Source: JALZKA01 sp963754045
Lineage (GTDB): Bacteria > Actinomycetota > Thermoleophilia > Solirubrobacterales > 70-9
Length of the DNA stretch: 64,000 nt
Reading direction: 5' to 3'
NCBI GenBank assembly: GCA_963754045.1
Contig: CAVWEN010000002.1
Span: 186,001 to 250,000 of the forward strand
Below the pieces are notes generated by a model, which was not told the origin of the DNA, did not search any database, and saw nothing but the letters and a program-made list of their open reading frames with translations. Of this stretch, positions 7,869 to 16,656 are shown piece after piece. Position 1 is the stretch's first letter, and every line of letters starts with the position of its first letter. A program made the position numbers and the translations under genes.

Positions 7869-8798
7869 TTATGAGGAGGGCTTCACTCCAAGCTGAATCA
7901 GCTCGCCCTCCTCGCCGCCCTCCTCCATCTGCAGCGTCGAGTGCTCGATCGCGTGCCGCTCGCGCAACATGAACTCGAGTTCACGCCGCGCGCGGTCGCG
8001 GTCCGTACCCGGTGCCACCACCACATGCGCCGAAAGCGCGACGAAACCGGGCGTGAGCGTCCATACGTGCAGCTCGTGTACGGCCTCGACCCCGCCTGTC
8101 CCACACATGAGCGCGCCCAGTTCGTCGACGTCCAGACCCGCTGGAGCGGTCTCCATCAACACCTCGATCGGGTCGAGTACCAAGCGGGCAGACGAGGCGA
8201 GGATGAGCGCCGCCACGACGAGCCCGGCGATGGGGTCCGCCTGGTTCCACCCGGTGGCGAGCACGATCGCGCCCGACGCAACCACGGCAAGCGAGCCGAG
8301 CGCGTCGGCTAGCGAGTGACGCAGCACACCCTCCAGATTGAGATCCTCGCGATCGCCACGCGCGAGAACCCAGGTCGCGAACGCGTTCCCCGCCAGGCCG
8401 AAAAGTCCCAATGCCAGAACACCCGCACCGTCGATCTCGATGGGATCACCAATCCGGTTCACAGCCGCGACGGCCACAAGCACCGCGATCGCCGCCAGCG
8501 CCAGTCCATTCACCAACGCTGCCAGCACCTCGCTGCGCTGGTAGCCGAAGGTGCGGCGCGCGCTGCTCGGCCGCGTGGCCAGGGAGACAGCGAACAGGCC
8601 GAGCAGGATCGAGCCGACGTCGGAAAGCACATGGCCTGCGTCTGCCAGCAGGGCCAGCGAGCCGGTGACGATGCCCCCGACGAGGGCGGCTGCGAGCATC
8701 AAGGCGTTGACCGCCAGGGCGATCAGCATCCGCCGGCGACTGTCAGCTCGGCGCAGATCGAGTCCGTGAACGCGTGAGTGGGCGTGGGTGTGCGCCAC
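7869..8798 (-). CDS. cation diffusion facilitator metal exporter (CzcD-like)
   Basis: 309 aa from a GTG at 8798 that yields a His-rich N-terminus (HTHAHSRVHG) typical of CDF proteins; an ATG at 8855 would overlap the divergent gene. Six membrane helices follow. The transport-site motif is in helix II (LLADAGHVLSD), and helix V carries HSLADALGS. The C-terminal cytoplasmic ferredoxin-like domain (ELHVWTLTPG, SAHVVV) is present. It should export Zn2+ or similar divalent metals in exchange for protons. The C-terminal tail is acidic and Glu-rich. Confidence 0.88.
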   Translation of the reverse strand: MAHTHAHSRVHGLDLRRADSRRRMLIALAVNALMLAAALVGGIVTGSLALLADAGHVLSDVGSILLGLFAVSLATRPSSARRTFGYQRSEVLAALVNGLALAAIAVLVAVAAVNRIGDPIEIDGAGVLALGLFGLAGNAFATWVLARGDREDLNLEGVLRHSLADALGSLAVVASGAIVLATGWNQADPIAGLVVAALILASSARLVLDPIEVLMETAPAGLDVDELGALMCGTGGVEAVHELHVWTLTPGFVALSAHVVVAPGTDRDRARRELEFMLRERHAIEHSTLQMEEGGEEGELIQLGVKPSS

Positions 8799-8841
8799 GA
8801 ACCGAACTATGGCGCGGCGGCGCGTAGATAACTTGTCGGTC

Positions 8842-10209
8842 GTGTTCGCACGCATCCGCTATCTCATCGCCGACATCGCGTTCTGGGTTCGTCGTCACCC
8901 GGTTCGGGCGCTTGCCGGCCTCGTGGTCGTCGGCGGCCTCGCCGTGGGAGGTGTCTATGTGGCTGGGGAACTCTCCGATGACAACCCCAACTCGCTCGCA
9001 CCAGCACCGCAGGTGATCCTGCGCACCCAGGAGGCGCCGGAGGAGACCACCGACCTCGGCTTTCCCGCATTCGCGACGCGCAATACGACGCGGGTTGCGG
9101 GCGCCGACCCCTTCGCCACAGCCGCGGCCATAGCCCTGGCCACCTTTCCGTCCACCGCCGGGGTCGACGGTCCCGACGCCGTAACCCTGGTCGACTCCGA
9201 CGACTGGGCCGGAGCCATCGCCGCATCGGTTCTTGTCGCAGCCCCCGTCAGTGCCCCGATCCTCTACAGCGACGGTGACGAGCTTCCAGACCTGAGCGCC
9301 TCGGCGTTGCAGACGCTGGCACCCCAGGGGTCGGCCGCTACCGAGGGCCGCCAGATCTTCGCAATCGGGGAGGCGCCGGCCCCGGAGGCCGTGCGCGCCC
9401 GTGAGATCCGCGGCGAGACCCCTGCCGAGGTTGCCGCAAGTGTGCTTGGTCTACGCAAGCGGCTCACCGGCGAGCCACCCGCGCATGTGCTGGTCGTGAG
9501 CAGCGACAACGCCGCGTACGCGATGCCGGCGGCGGCTTGGGCGGCGCGGTCGGGCGACCCGGTGCTCTTTTCCCAGGCGGACTCCGTCCCCAAGCCGACA
9601 CTCGACGCGCTCAAGGAGCTGAAGGATGTGCCGGTCTACCTCCTCGGACCCGACGACGTGATCTCCGAGGACGCCCAAAAGGAGATCGAGAAGGCGCTCG
9701 GCGCGAAGGTGAAGCGCGCCGCGGAGGAGGACGACCCCGTCGCCAACTCGGTTGAGTTCGCGCGCTACACGGACGGCGACTTCGGCTGGAACATCAACGA
9801 CCCCGGCCACGGTTTTGTGATCGCTAATGCCGCCCGACCGACCGACGCGGGCGCTTCGGCACCTCTATCCGCCAGCGGCACGTGGGGGCCGCTGCTCGTG
9901 ACCGACGACGTGCAGACGCTGCCCCCCGCCCTCGAAGGGTTCCTGCTCGACCTCAAGCCGGGGTACGAGGACGATCCGACGCGTGCGGTCTACAACCACA
10001 TCTGGGTGATCGGCGACACCGCCTCGATCTCGGTGCCCTTCCAGGTTCAAGTGGACGAGATCGCGGAGCTGGCGCAGGTAAGGTCGGGCAGCGGCGCCAC
10101 CACGCTCGGTCCGGCGCCCGGAACGCCCGAGCCCGAGAGCGACGCGGATCGCGACGCCGCCGCAAAAAAGGGCGAGCCAGCCGACGACAACAAGAAGGCA
10201 GACCGATGA
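8842..10209 (+). CDS. membrane-anchored cell-wall-binding repeat (CWB2-type) protein
   Basis: About 455 aa from the GTG at 8842 (ATG at 8809 is an alternative). One membrane helix near residues 20-40 (VRALAGLVVVGGLAVGGVYVAG) follows a basic stretch, so the bulk is extracellular. The region beginning TTRVAGADPFATAAAIA is the signature opening of the cell wall-binding repeat 2 family, with repeated alpha/beta units afterwards (SAPILYSDGDELP, DPVLFSQADSVP, VYLLGPDDVIS). Such proteins bind anionic wall polymers. The C-terminus is acidic and lysine-rich. It overlaps the next start by 4 bases (ATGA), making an operon with two more genes. Confidence 0.75.
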   Translation: MFARIRYLIADIAFWVRRHPVRALAGLVVVGGLAVGGVYVAGELSDDNPNSLAPAPQVILRTQEAPEETTDLGFPAFATRNTTRVAGADPFATAAAIALATFPSTAGVDGPDAVTLVDSDDWAGAIAASVLVAAPVSAPILYSDGDELPDLSASALQTLAPQGSAATEGRQIFAIGEAPAPEAVRAREIRGETPAEVAASVLGLRKRLTGEPPAHVLVVSSDNAAYAMPAAAWAARSGDPVLFSQADSVPKPTLDALKELKDVPVYLLGPDDVISEDAQKEIEKALGAKVKRAAEEDDPVANSVEFARYTDGDFGWNINDPGHGFVIANAARPTDAGASAPLSASGTWGPLLVTDDVQTLPPALEGFLLDLKPGYEDDPTRAVYNHIWVIGDTASISVPFQVQVDEIAELAQVRSGSGATTLGPAPGTPEPESDADRDAAAKKGEPADDNKKADR

Positions 10210-10439
10210 GCGAGAGCGAGAGTCCCGACGTCCTGCGAGGTCGCGAGATCACAGTCGACGACGTGCGAGCGCTGGCCGGACCTGCCACCCCCCACTTCGC
10301 GCTGCAGATCCGCAACCGGATCACCCGGATGGTCGAGCCGCTTGCCGCCGACGATCCCGCGCGAGTGGAGGGCGAGCGCCAGATCGAGCGCCTGACCCAG
10401 CTCTCCGCGCACTCGGGAGAGCCACGCGGCGCCAGATGA
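10206..10439 (+). CDS. 77-aa conserved-looking hypothetical protein
   Basis: A small acidic, helical, soluble protein. Its ATG overlaps the upstream stop and its own stop overlaps the next ATG, so it is held tightly between the wall-binding protein and the methyltransferase. The middle (TPHFALQIRNRITRMVEPL) looks amphipathic and is followed by a charged helix (DPARVEGERQIERLTQL). I do not recognise a family. The two ATGA couplings are the main evidence that it is real. Confidence 0.6.
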   Translation: MSESESPDVLRGREITVDDVRALAGPATPHFALQIRNRITRMVEPLAADDPARVEGERQIERLTQLSAHSGEPRGAR

Positions 10440-11221
10440 GCACCACGACCGCAAACGATCGCCTGCGCGAAACCCTCAGGCCCGACGCCGCCGTGGCGGC
10501 GGCCAACGATTCCGGCTGGAGCGCCGGCTACCTCGACCTGCTGGGCGGCGGCGCAGACGGGCCCAAATCCACCGGCTTCGCCCAGGATCTGATGCTCACC
10601 CGGATCGTCCCCACGATCTACGAACGCTGGTGGCGTCCCGCGCTGGGCCGAGCCGTAAAGGGCGTGACCGGCCCTGGCATGGCCGAGGAGATGCGCATCG
10701 CCCGTCTCTTTCTGGGCCTGACCAAGGGCGACCGCGTGCTCGACGTCGCCTGCGGCCCTGGGAACTTCTCACGGCAGTTTGCCCGCGCGGTCGGCGCCAC
10801 CGGCCTTGTGGTCGGTCTCGACGCTTCGCCGACCATGCTCGCCCGCGGCGCCGAGGAGATGGGGAGCTCGCGCGACGGGAACCTTGCGCTGGTTCGCGGC
10901 GACGCGACGGCGATGCCGTTCGAGGACGCGAGCTTCGATTGCGCCTGCTGCTTCGCCGCCCTGCACCTGTTCGGCGACCCCTATGGGGCGCTCGACGAGA
11001 TGCGCCGGGTGCTGGCCCCCGGTGGGCGAATCGCCGTGATGACCTCGATCCGCCGCCCCGTCACGGTCAAGTCGATGAAGCCCGTAATCGAGCGGCTCAG
11101 CGGGATGCGCGTGTTCGAGGCCGACGAGATCACGCGGGCGCTTGCCGAACGCGACTTCGTGGACGTAGGCAAGCGCGTCTCCGGACTCGTCCAGTTCGTC
11201 GGCGGCCGCCTCCCCGCCTAG
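10436..11221 (+). CDS. class I SAM-dependent methyltransferase
   Basis: 261 aa with a UbiE/Methyltransf_11-type Rossmann fold. Motif I is VLDVACGPGNFSRQFA near residue 102, motif II VVGLDASPTML near 124, and the post-II region ALVRGDATAMPFEDASFDCACCF carries the adenine-contact Asp. The LAPGGRIAVMT strand follows. The substrate is unknown; small molecule or lipid methylation is likely from the fold. Last gene of the coupled three-gene operon, ending at a clear terminator. Confidence 0.82.
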   Translation: MSTTTANDRLRETLRPDAAVAAANDSGWSAGYLDLLGGGADGPKSTGFAQDLMLTRIVPTIYERWWRPALGRAVKGVTGPGMAEEMRIARLFLGLTKGDRVLDVACGPGNFSRQFARAVGATGLVVGLDASPTMLARGAEEMGSSRDGNLALVRGDATAMPFEDASFDCACCFAALHLFGDPYGALDEMRRVLAPGGRIAVMTSIRRPVTVKSMKPVIERLSGMRVFEADEITRALAERDFVDVGKRVSGLVQFVGGRLPA

Positions 11222-11230
11222 CCGAACGCA

Positions 11231-11265
11231 CGAGGGGCGCCCTGCCTGACGCCCCTCGCTTTCTT
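11231..11265 (+). terminator. Rho-independent terminator after the methyltransferase operon
   Basis: CGAGGGGCG at 11231-11239 pairs with CGCCCCTCG at 11250-11258, followed by the T-rich CTTTCTT. It lies 10 bases past the methyltransferase stop and just before the convergent lipoprotein gene. Confidence 0.8.
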
Positions 11266-11285
11266 GAGTCGTGGCCGGTGCGCGA

Positions 11286-11816
11286 CTAGTCCTGGGCGCA
11301 CTCCTTGAGCCCGAGCTCCGCCGCCTGTTTCTCGACAGCAGCGAACGGGTCCGCGTTCTGATCGTTCACGATCGCACCGGGATCGTCCTTGAGCTCGTCG
11401 AGGACCTCCTGGGCGTTGCTCAGGAATGTCTCGTACTCCTCGACACCGGTCTCCGGAGAGTCAAGGGCACCGAGGCGGTCGAGCTGCGTCTGGATTCCTG
11501 GAAGGACCGTGTCCTCGACGAAGGCGACCTGATCCGCTTTGCTCGGCTCCTTGTTCGGGTTGCCGAAAAGCTTCTTGGCGGCATCGTCGATAACTGCGTC
11601 GCCATCGGTGCAGACCGCGTCGGCTTCCCTAACAAACTCGGCCGGCAGCAGCCCGGCCGCACCGGTCTCGCCGCTGGCGCCACTGGCGCCGCTGGCACCG
11701 ACGTCCTCAGCCACAGGCTGTGCGTCCTCGGACTCGTCGTCGTCGCCGCCGCAACCGGCAACGAACAGTGATCCGGCGACCCCGATGATCGCCAGGAACT
11801 TGAAGCGCTTACTCAA
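11286..11816 (-). CDS. lipoprotein, paralogue of the neighbouring upstream gene
   Basis: 176 aa with a lipoprotein signal (lipobox FVAGC, Cys near residue 22), then an acidic linker and a short collagen-like run GASGASGASG around residues 41-50. The mature domain is helical and has two Cys, one in VREADAVC and one in the C-terminal KEC, likely to pair outside the membrane. The same layout (F-x-R-x-A-D-x-x-C near the start, E-C close to the end) appears in the next gene upstream, so the two arose by duplication. Function unknown. Confidence 0.72.
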   Translation of the reverse strand: MSKRFKFLAIIGVAGSLFVAGCGGDDDESEDAQPVAEDVGASGASGASGETGAAGLLPAEFVREADAVCTDGDAVIDDAAKKLFGNPNKEPSKADQVAFVEDTVLPGIQTQLDRLGALDSPETGVEEYETFLSNAQEVLDELKDDPGAIVNDQNADPFAAVEKQAAELGLKECAQD

Positions 11817-11873
11817 TTCTTCTACCTCATTCAGTCGATGGGGGACGGACGGCGGGGCACGTTAGCCGAAGAC

Positions 11874-12368
11874 CTAGCGAAAGCCGCATTCCCGAGAGCC
11901 GTAGGCCTCAGCAAGATCCTGCGCCTTACGCAGGCCCGTGGGGGGCCGCCTTCCGAGGGCCTCCGGGTCGGCCTCGATCTGGGCGATGCCGCGACGGGTC
12001 GCGGTGATGATCGCCTCCACCTCCGCTTCGTCACCCTCGGGCGCGCCCAGCGCCTCGATCGCGTCGGCCTCGGCCTCGAGCGCAGGAACGGCGATGTTGA
12101 TCGCCACGTCGGAGACCGCCTTGGGGTCCAGACCGCCGGGCGCGCTGACCAAGTCGTCGGCGGCGGCCTCGATCCGCGACTCCGACGACAGGCAGATCTC
12201 GTCGGCCTGCCGCAGGAACTCGGCCTTCGACAGCGGCTCCGAGACGACCGGCGAGAAGCCCGCTTCCTCGTCGCCGCCCCCGCACCCGGCGAGAACAGCG
12301 ACGAGTAGAAGTGGAACTCCTAGACCCGCTCGATCAAGGTGCCCGTGCCCAGCCCGCCGCCGCAGCAC
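11874..12368 (-). CDS. lipoprotein, paralogue of the downstream neighbour
   Basis: 164 aa. The only in-frame ATG is at 12368, 49 bases inside the end of the thiolase gene; it gives a long basic N-region before the hydrophobic core and lipobox VLAGC. The mature part begins with LRQADEIC and ends in SRECGFR, mirroring the sister gene at 11286. It is mostly helical and acidic (EALGAPEGDEAEVEA). Overlap with the thiolase suggests co-transcription, though their functions are not obviously related. Confidence 0.62.
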   Translation of the reverse strand: MLRRRAGHGHLDRAGLGVPLLLVAVLAGCGGGDEEAGFSPVVSEPLSKAEFLRQADEICLSSESRIEAAADDLVSAPGGLDPKAVSDVAINIAVPALEAEADAIEALGAPEGDEAEVEAIITATRRGIAQIEADPEALGRRPPTGLRKAQDLAEAYGSRECGFR

Positions 12369-13501
12369 ATCGTCACCAAGCCCGTCTGTTTGTCGGAGCG
12401 CTCCATCTCATGCAGAAGCGTCGTGATCAGCCGGGCGCCGGAGCCGCCAAGCGGATGCCCCAGCGCGATCGCGCCACCGTTCACGTTGACCTTGTCCATA
12501 TCGGGCTCGAGCTCGCGGCGCCAAGCCGCGACCACGGATGCGAACGCCTCGTTGACCTCGATCAGGTCGATGTCGTCGATCTTCATCCCGTTGCGGTCCA
12601 GAATCTTCCGGGTCGCCGGAATCGGGCCGGTGAGCATGATTACCGGATCCACGCCCACCGTCGTCTGATCGACGATCCGCGCCCGGGGGGTACAACCGAG
12701 CTCCTCGGCCTTCTCGCGAGTCATGAGCAGCACCGCGGCGGCGCCGTCGGAGATCTGCGAGGAGTTGCCCGCCGTGATCGTGCCGTCCTCCTTGAATACC
12801 GTTTTGAGCTGTGAGAGACCCTCAATGCTCGTGTCCGGGCGGATGCCCTGGTCGGTCGTGTAGGTGTCGCCGTTGACCTGGAACGGAACGATCTCACGCT
12901 CGAAGCGGCCCTCCTCGGTCGCCTTTGCGGCGAGCTGTTGGGAGCGGACGCCCAGCTCGTCGAGCTCCGAGCGGGGGATCTCCCACTTCTCGGAGATCAT
13001 CTCGGCCGAGATTCCCTGTGGGACCAGGTTGTACTGCGCCATCAGCTCCTGCGAGTACGCCGCACCGTGCTCACTCATCACCTGAGCACCGTCGGCGAAC
13101 GAGATGTGGCCCATGTGCTCGACACCCCCGCCGATTGCGACATCGTGGACCCCGGAGGCAACCAGAGCCGCGGCGAAGTTGACGGCCTGCTGCGCAGAGC
13201 CGCACTGGCGATCGACGGTGGTGGCCGGAGTCTCGATCGGCAGCCCGGCCTCGAGCCAGGCGTTACGGCCGATGTTCATTCCCTGCTCGCCGAACTGCTG
13301 CACGCAGCCGGCGACGACGTCCTCGACCTCCGAGGCGTCGATCCCGGCGCGCTCGACGACCTCGCCGTAGACCTTCGCCAGAAGGTTCGACGCGTGGACA
13401 TCCTTGTAGTAGCCCTTCTCCTCATGCCCGCGTCCCACCGGGGTGCGAACCGCTTCGACGATGACGACCTCGCGTCCGCCGAACTTGCCGTTGCTTGCCA
13501 T
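12320..13501 (-). CDS. thiolase family acetyl-CoA acyltransferase
   Basis: 393 aa. Catalyses thiolytic cleavage or condensation of acyl-CoA. The nucleophilic Cys is in DRQCGSAQQA near residue 90. The active-site His is in the GHPLGGSGAR motif near 350 and the second Cys in MCCGGGLGTG near 382. N- and C-terminal thiolase halves are complete. An AGGAGG ribosome site sits 8 bases before the ATG, and an operator-like palindrome overlaps the -10 region. With the nearby 3-hydroxyacyl-CoA dehydrogenase it suggests fatty acid or steroid side-chain oxidation. Confidence 0.92.
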   Translation of the reverse strand: MASNGKFGGREVVIVEAVRTPVGRGHEEKGYYKDVHASNLLAKVYGEVVERAGIDASEVEDVVAGCVQQFGEQGMNIGRNAWLEAGLPIETPATTVDRQCGSAQQAVNFAAALVASGVHDVAIGGGVEHMGHISFADGAQVMSEHGAAYSQELMAQYNLVPQGISAEMISEKWEIPRSELDELGVRSQQLAAKATEEGRFEREIVPFQVNGDTYTTDQGIRPDTSIEGLSQLKTVFKEDGTITAGNSSQISDGAAAVLLMTREKAEELGCTPRARIVDQTTVGVDPVIMLTGPIPATRKILDRNGMKIDDIDLIEVNEAFASVVAAWRRELEPDMDKVNVNGGAIALGHPLGGSGARLITTLLHEMERSDKQTGLVTMCCGGGLGTGTLIERV

Positions 13502-13521
13502 GTTGATTTCCTCCTAGGTGA

Positions 13522-13541
13522 AGTTTCGAATTGAAACTATA
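13522..13541 (-). promoter_or_regulatory. operator-like palindrome over the thiolase -10 region
   Basis: AGTTTC and GAAACT arms (13522-13527 and 13533-13538) flank a 5-base AATTC-type spacer. A TATAGT box on the minus strand (13536-13541) overlaps the outer arm, and the AGGAGG ribosome site of the thiolase follows 6 bases later. A bound repressor would block the promoter. The local AT-richness contrasts with the surroundings. The regulator is not identified. Confidence 0.45.
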
Positions 13542-13549
13542 TTCAGGTC

Positions 13550-14410
13550 TCAGCCGCGGGTAGCTTCGGACTCGGTGATGCCCGGAGGCGTCCAGCCCGG
13601 GCCGCGGAAGACCACGCCGAGCTTGTTGCGCAGTCCGCGCGCGCTCTTTACGTCATGCCACATCGCGATGTACTCGTGGAAGGCGACCCGCACGGGCCTG
13701 AAGGTGCGCAGTTGGGTAGTGAGGCCGTAGCGAACGCGCTCCCCCTCGGGCTCATACGTCCTGAAGAGCTTGTCCCAGATGATCAGGATGCCTCCGTAGT
13801 TGCGGTCGAGGTACTGCTCGTTGACCCCGTGGTGCACCCGGTGGTGCGACGGCGTGTTGAAAAACCACTCGAGCGGTGCCGGCAGCCTGCGGATGCGCTC
13901 GGTGTGGATCCAGAACTGGTAAATCAGCGACCACGCCTGGGCTAGTAAGACCATGTAGGGCTCGAAGCCCACGGCCGGCATCCAGATCCAGAACGGAAAG
14001 TAGGTCATCGGCACCCAGGTCTGACGCAGCGCGGTGGAGAGGTTGTAGTGCTGGGAGGAGTGGTGAACGACATGGCTCGCCCAGAAGAGCCGGCTCTCAT
14101 GGGAGATGCGGTGAAACCAGTAGTAGGAGAAGTCGTCGGCGAAGAACAGGAGCACCCAGACCCACCAGTCGCCAGCGTCCAGTCGCAGCGGGGTGATCTC
14201 GTAGATCGCGACGAAGATCGCCAGCACGACGAACTTCCAGGCAACGTTGATCGCGACGTTGCCCAAGCCCATCGTCAGGCTGGTCCGCGTGTCGCGGGAT
14301 TCGAACCCGACCATGTCCTGGTCGTGGTCGCCGAGGTGTTTGAACGAGAGGTACTCGGCGATGAGCAGCAGGACGAAGAACGGGATCGCGTAGTAGAGGA
14401 CCTCAGCCAT
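13550..14410 (-). CDS. sterol desaturase / fatty acid hydroxylase family protein
   Basis: 286-aa integral membrane di-iron oxygenase. All three His clusters are present: HRISH near residue 103, HVVHH near 117 and HHRVHHG near 190-196. About four membrane helices surround them. Members hydroxylate or desaturate sterols, carotenoids or fatty acids with O2. It is upstream of the thiolase and downstream of the MMPL exporter on the same strand, a setting compatible with lipid modification and export. The precise substrate is not readable from sequence. Confidence 0.85.
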   Translation of the reverse strand: MAEVLYYAIPFFVLLLIAEYLSFKHLGDHDQDMVGFESRDTRTSLTMGLGNVAINVAWKFVVLAIFVAIYEITPLRLDAGDWWVWVLLFFADDFSYYWFHRISHESRLFWASHVVHHSSQHYNLSTALRQTWVPMTYFPFWIWMPAVGFEPYMVLLAQAWSLIYQFWIHTERIRRLPAPLEWFFNTPSHHRVHHGVNEQYLDRNYGGILIIWDKLFRTYEPEGERVRYGLTTQLRTFRPVRVAFHEYIAMWHDVKSARGLRNKLGVVFRGPGWTPPGITESEATRG

Positions 14411-14446
14411 CTCCGCGGGTCAGGGTAGCGCCAACTGACCGCGCGG

Positions 14447-16627
14447 TCAGGCGCCCTCGGCGCGCTTGGCGTCGTGTGCGATCCGGCTCGGCCACCAGTT
14501 GCGCTCACCCAACTTGAAAGCAATCGCCGGGACAAGAATCGTGCGCACGACGAACGTGTCAACGAGGAGGCCGAAGGCGACGGTAAAGCCGAGTTGGAAG
14601 AGCGTCTCGAGGGGAAGCGCCATCAGCGCGCAGAACGTGCCGACGAGGATCAGGCCGGCCGACGTGATCACCCCTCCCGTCCGTTCGAGCCCGGCGATCA
14701 CGGCCTCCTTCGTCTCCTGGTAGGCCGCCTCCTCGCGGATCCGGCTGATCAGGAAGATGTTGTAGTCGACTCCGAGCGCGACCAGGAAGATGAAGGCGAA
14801 GGTCGGGATGCCGGGGTCGGAATCGGGCTGGTTGAAGATCTCGGTGAAAACCAGGCTCGAGGCGCCGAGCGCGAATGCGTAGGAGAGGACCACCGTGGCG
14901 ACGAGGTAGAGCGGTGCGACCACGGCGCGAAGCAGGATGCAGAGGATGAGGAGGATCAATACGAGAATCAGCGGGACGATCAGCTTCGCGTCGGAGCGGA
15001 GCGTCTCGGCGGTGTCGAAGTTCTCGGCGGTGACGCCGCCCACCAGCGCTTCACCACCCGCCTCCCGGTCGGCGATCGACCGCAGATCGGGGATCAGATC
15101 GTTCGCCTCGTCGGAGAACGGATCGAACTCAAGGGTGGCGTCGATCCGGGTCAGCTCCCGGTCCTCGGACTGGCCGGTGAGGACCACGTTGGCGACGCCA
15201 TCGGCCGAGCCGAGAGCATCGGCGACCGACTGGGCCGACTCGGTGGACACGATCGCTGTGGTGGGCGCGGTCTGACCCGCCGATAGCTCCCGCTCGAGCA
15301 CCGCCTGGCCCTCGACCGACTCGGGTGGGTCGCGGAAGCCCTCTCCGAAGTCGATGATGCCGCGGTCCCGGAGGCTGCCCAGCGAGCCGACGGCGAGCAC
15401 GGCGAGACAAATGGTCATCGCCACGACAGGCCGGTCGTGGACGATGTGGCCGATCCGGCTCCACACGTCGAGTGGGCGCCGCTGTTCGGAGCCCTGCCGG
15501 GGCACAGAGGGCCAAAACGCGTTTCGACCCAAGCAGGCAAGCAGGGCCGGCAGCAGGGTTAGGCCGGCCAGAAGCATCACGGCGATTCCCAACGCAAGGC
15601 TCGGACCGAGTGTCTGGGTCGCCTTGAAGTCGGCCAGCGTCAGCACCATCATCGAGGCGATCACGGTCGCCCCCGCCGAGAGGATCGCCGGGGCGGTGCG
15701 CTCGGTTGCATGTGCCATTGCGTCGTGCTTGTCGGCCGTTCGTCGCAGTTCCTCTCGGTAGCGAGAGACGATCAGGAGGCAGTAGTCGGTGCCGGCACCG
15801 AACATCAGGACGATCAGGAGGCTCGTGGTTTGGCCGTTGACCTCGATTGCTCCCGCCTCGACCAGTCCGTAGACAGCCGCGGCAGCGATCCCGTATGCGA
15901 TCGCGACGACGAAGAGCGGTACCAGCGCAACGACCGGCGAGCGATAGATCGCGAGCAACAGAACCAGGACGAGAGACACCGTCGCCAGAAGAAGCGTCAC
16001 GTCGATCGACTCGAATACCTCGATCGAGTCGGCGACGATGCCGGCGATGCCAGTCGTGTAGGCACGCAACTCATCGGCCGGGGCATCGGCGGGCGGCACC
16101 ACATCGCGGATCGCCGCGACGTTGTCCTGAATCTGTTCCGACTCCTCGGAGTTGGTTCGGATCAGCAGCACGGCTGTCGAGCCGTCTTCGGAGATCGCAG
16201 GCGGTGCGCCTCCGCCCTGCCCGCCCGGCGGGCCCGGGATCGGGGCCTGGCCCGAGGTAGCGGCCGCGCACTCGATCGGGCCCTCGGGCCCGATCACGCT
16301 GAGGATGCCTTTCAGCTCGGTGCCCTCGCAGAGGGTCGCAGCGTCGTCGCGAATACGCCTGAAGTCCTCGTCGGTCAACGTTCCCTCGCTGCGGGTGTAG
16401 ACCACCAGTGCGTCCACCTCGCGGCCATCCGCGAAGCGATCCTCGATCGTCAGGTTGGTCTCTGTGGAATCGGCGTTCTCCGGTAGAAACGCCTCGTTCT
16501 CATTCGTCGTCGCTTCCTGCAGCTTCGGTTGGAAACTGAAAAGCGAGAAGCCGACGACAACCCATGCGACGAGCACGAACCACTTGCTGCGGGGCCCGGC
16601 GGCGAAGGTTGAGATCGAGCGAAGCAC
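14447..16627 (-). CDS. MMPL/RND family transporter
   Basis: 726 aa with the duplicated RND layout: an N-terminal helix (residues 15-32), a large extracytoplasmic loop (about 33-190), a block of five helices, then a second helix, loop and block. The MMPL motif GADYCLLIVSRYREEL-type appears in the first half (GTDYCLLIVSRYREE) and GVDYNIFLISRIREE in the second, each carrying the Asp-Tyr proton-relay pair. A low-complexity loop near residue 130 is Gly/Pro-rich. Likely exports a lipid or other hydrophobic compound; in actinobacteria such proteins move cell-envelope lipids. Confidence 0.9.
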   Translation of the reverse strand: MLRSISTFAAGPRSKWFVLVAWVVVGFSLFSFQPKLQEATTNENEAFLPENADSTETNLTIEDRFADGREVDALVVYTRSEGTLTDEDFRRIRDDAATLCEGTELKGILSVIGPEGPIECAAATSGQAPIPGPPGGQGGGAPPAISEDGSTAVLLIRTNSEESEQIQDNVAAIRDVVPPADAPADELRAYTTGIAGIVADSIEVFESIDVTLLLATVSLVLVLLLAIYRSPVVALVPLFVVAIAYGIAAAAVYGLVEAGAIEVNGQTTSLLIVLMFGAGTDYCLLIVSRYREELRRTADKHDAMAHATERTAPAILSAGATVIASMMVLTLADFKATQTLGPSLALGIAVMLLAGLTLLPALLACLGRNAFWPSVPRQGSEQRRPLDVWSRIGHIVHDRPVVAMTICLAVLAVGSLGSLRDRGIIDFGEGFRDPPESVEGQAVLERELSAGQTAPTTAIVSTESAQSVADALGSADGVANVVLTGQSEDRELTRIDATLEFDPFSDEANDLIPDLRSIADREAGGEALVGGVTAENFDTAETLRSDAKLIVPLILVLILLILCILLRAVVAPLYLVATVVLSYAFALGASSLVFTEIFNQPDSDPGIPTFAFIFLVALGVDYNIFLISRIREEAAYQETKEAVIAGLERTGGVITSAGLILVGTFCALMALPLETLFQLGFTVAFGLLVDTFVVRTILVPAIAFKLGERNWWPSRIAHDAKRAEGA

Positions 16628-16656
16628 GGACGCGATCGTAATAACGTGCGCCGCCC

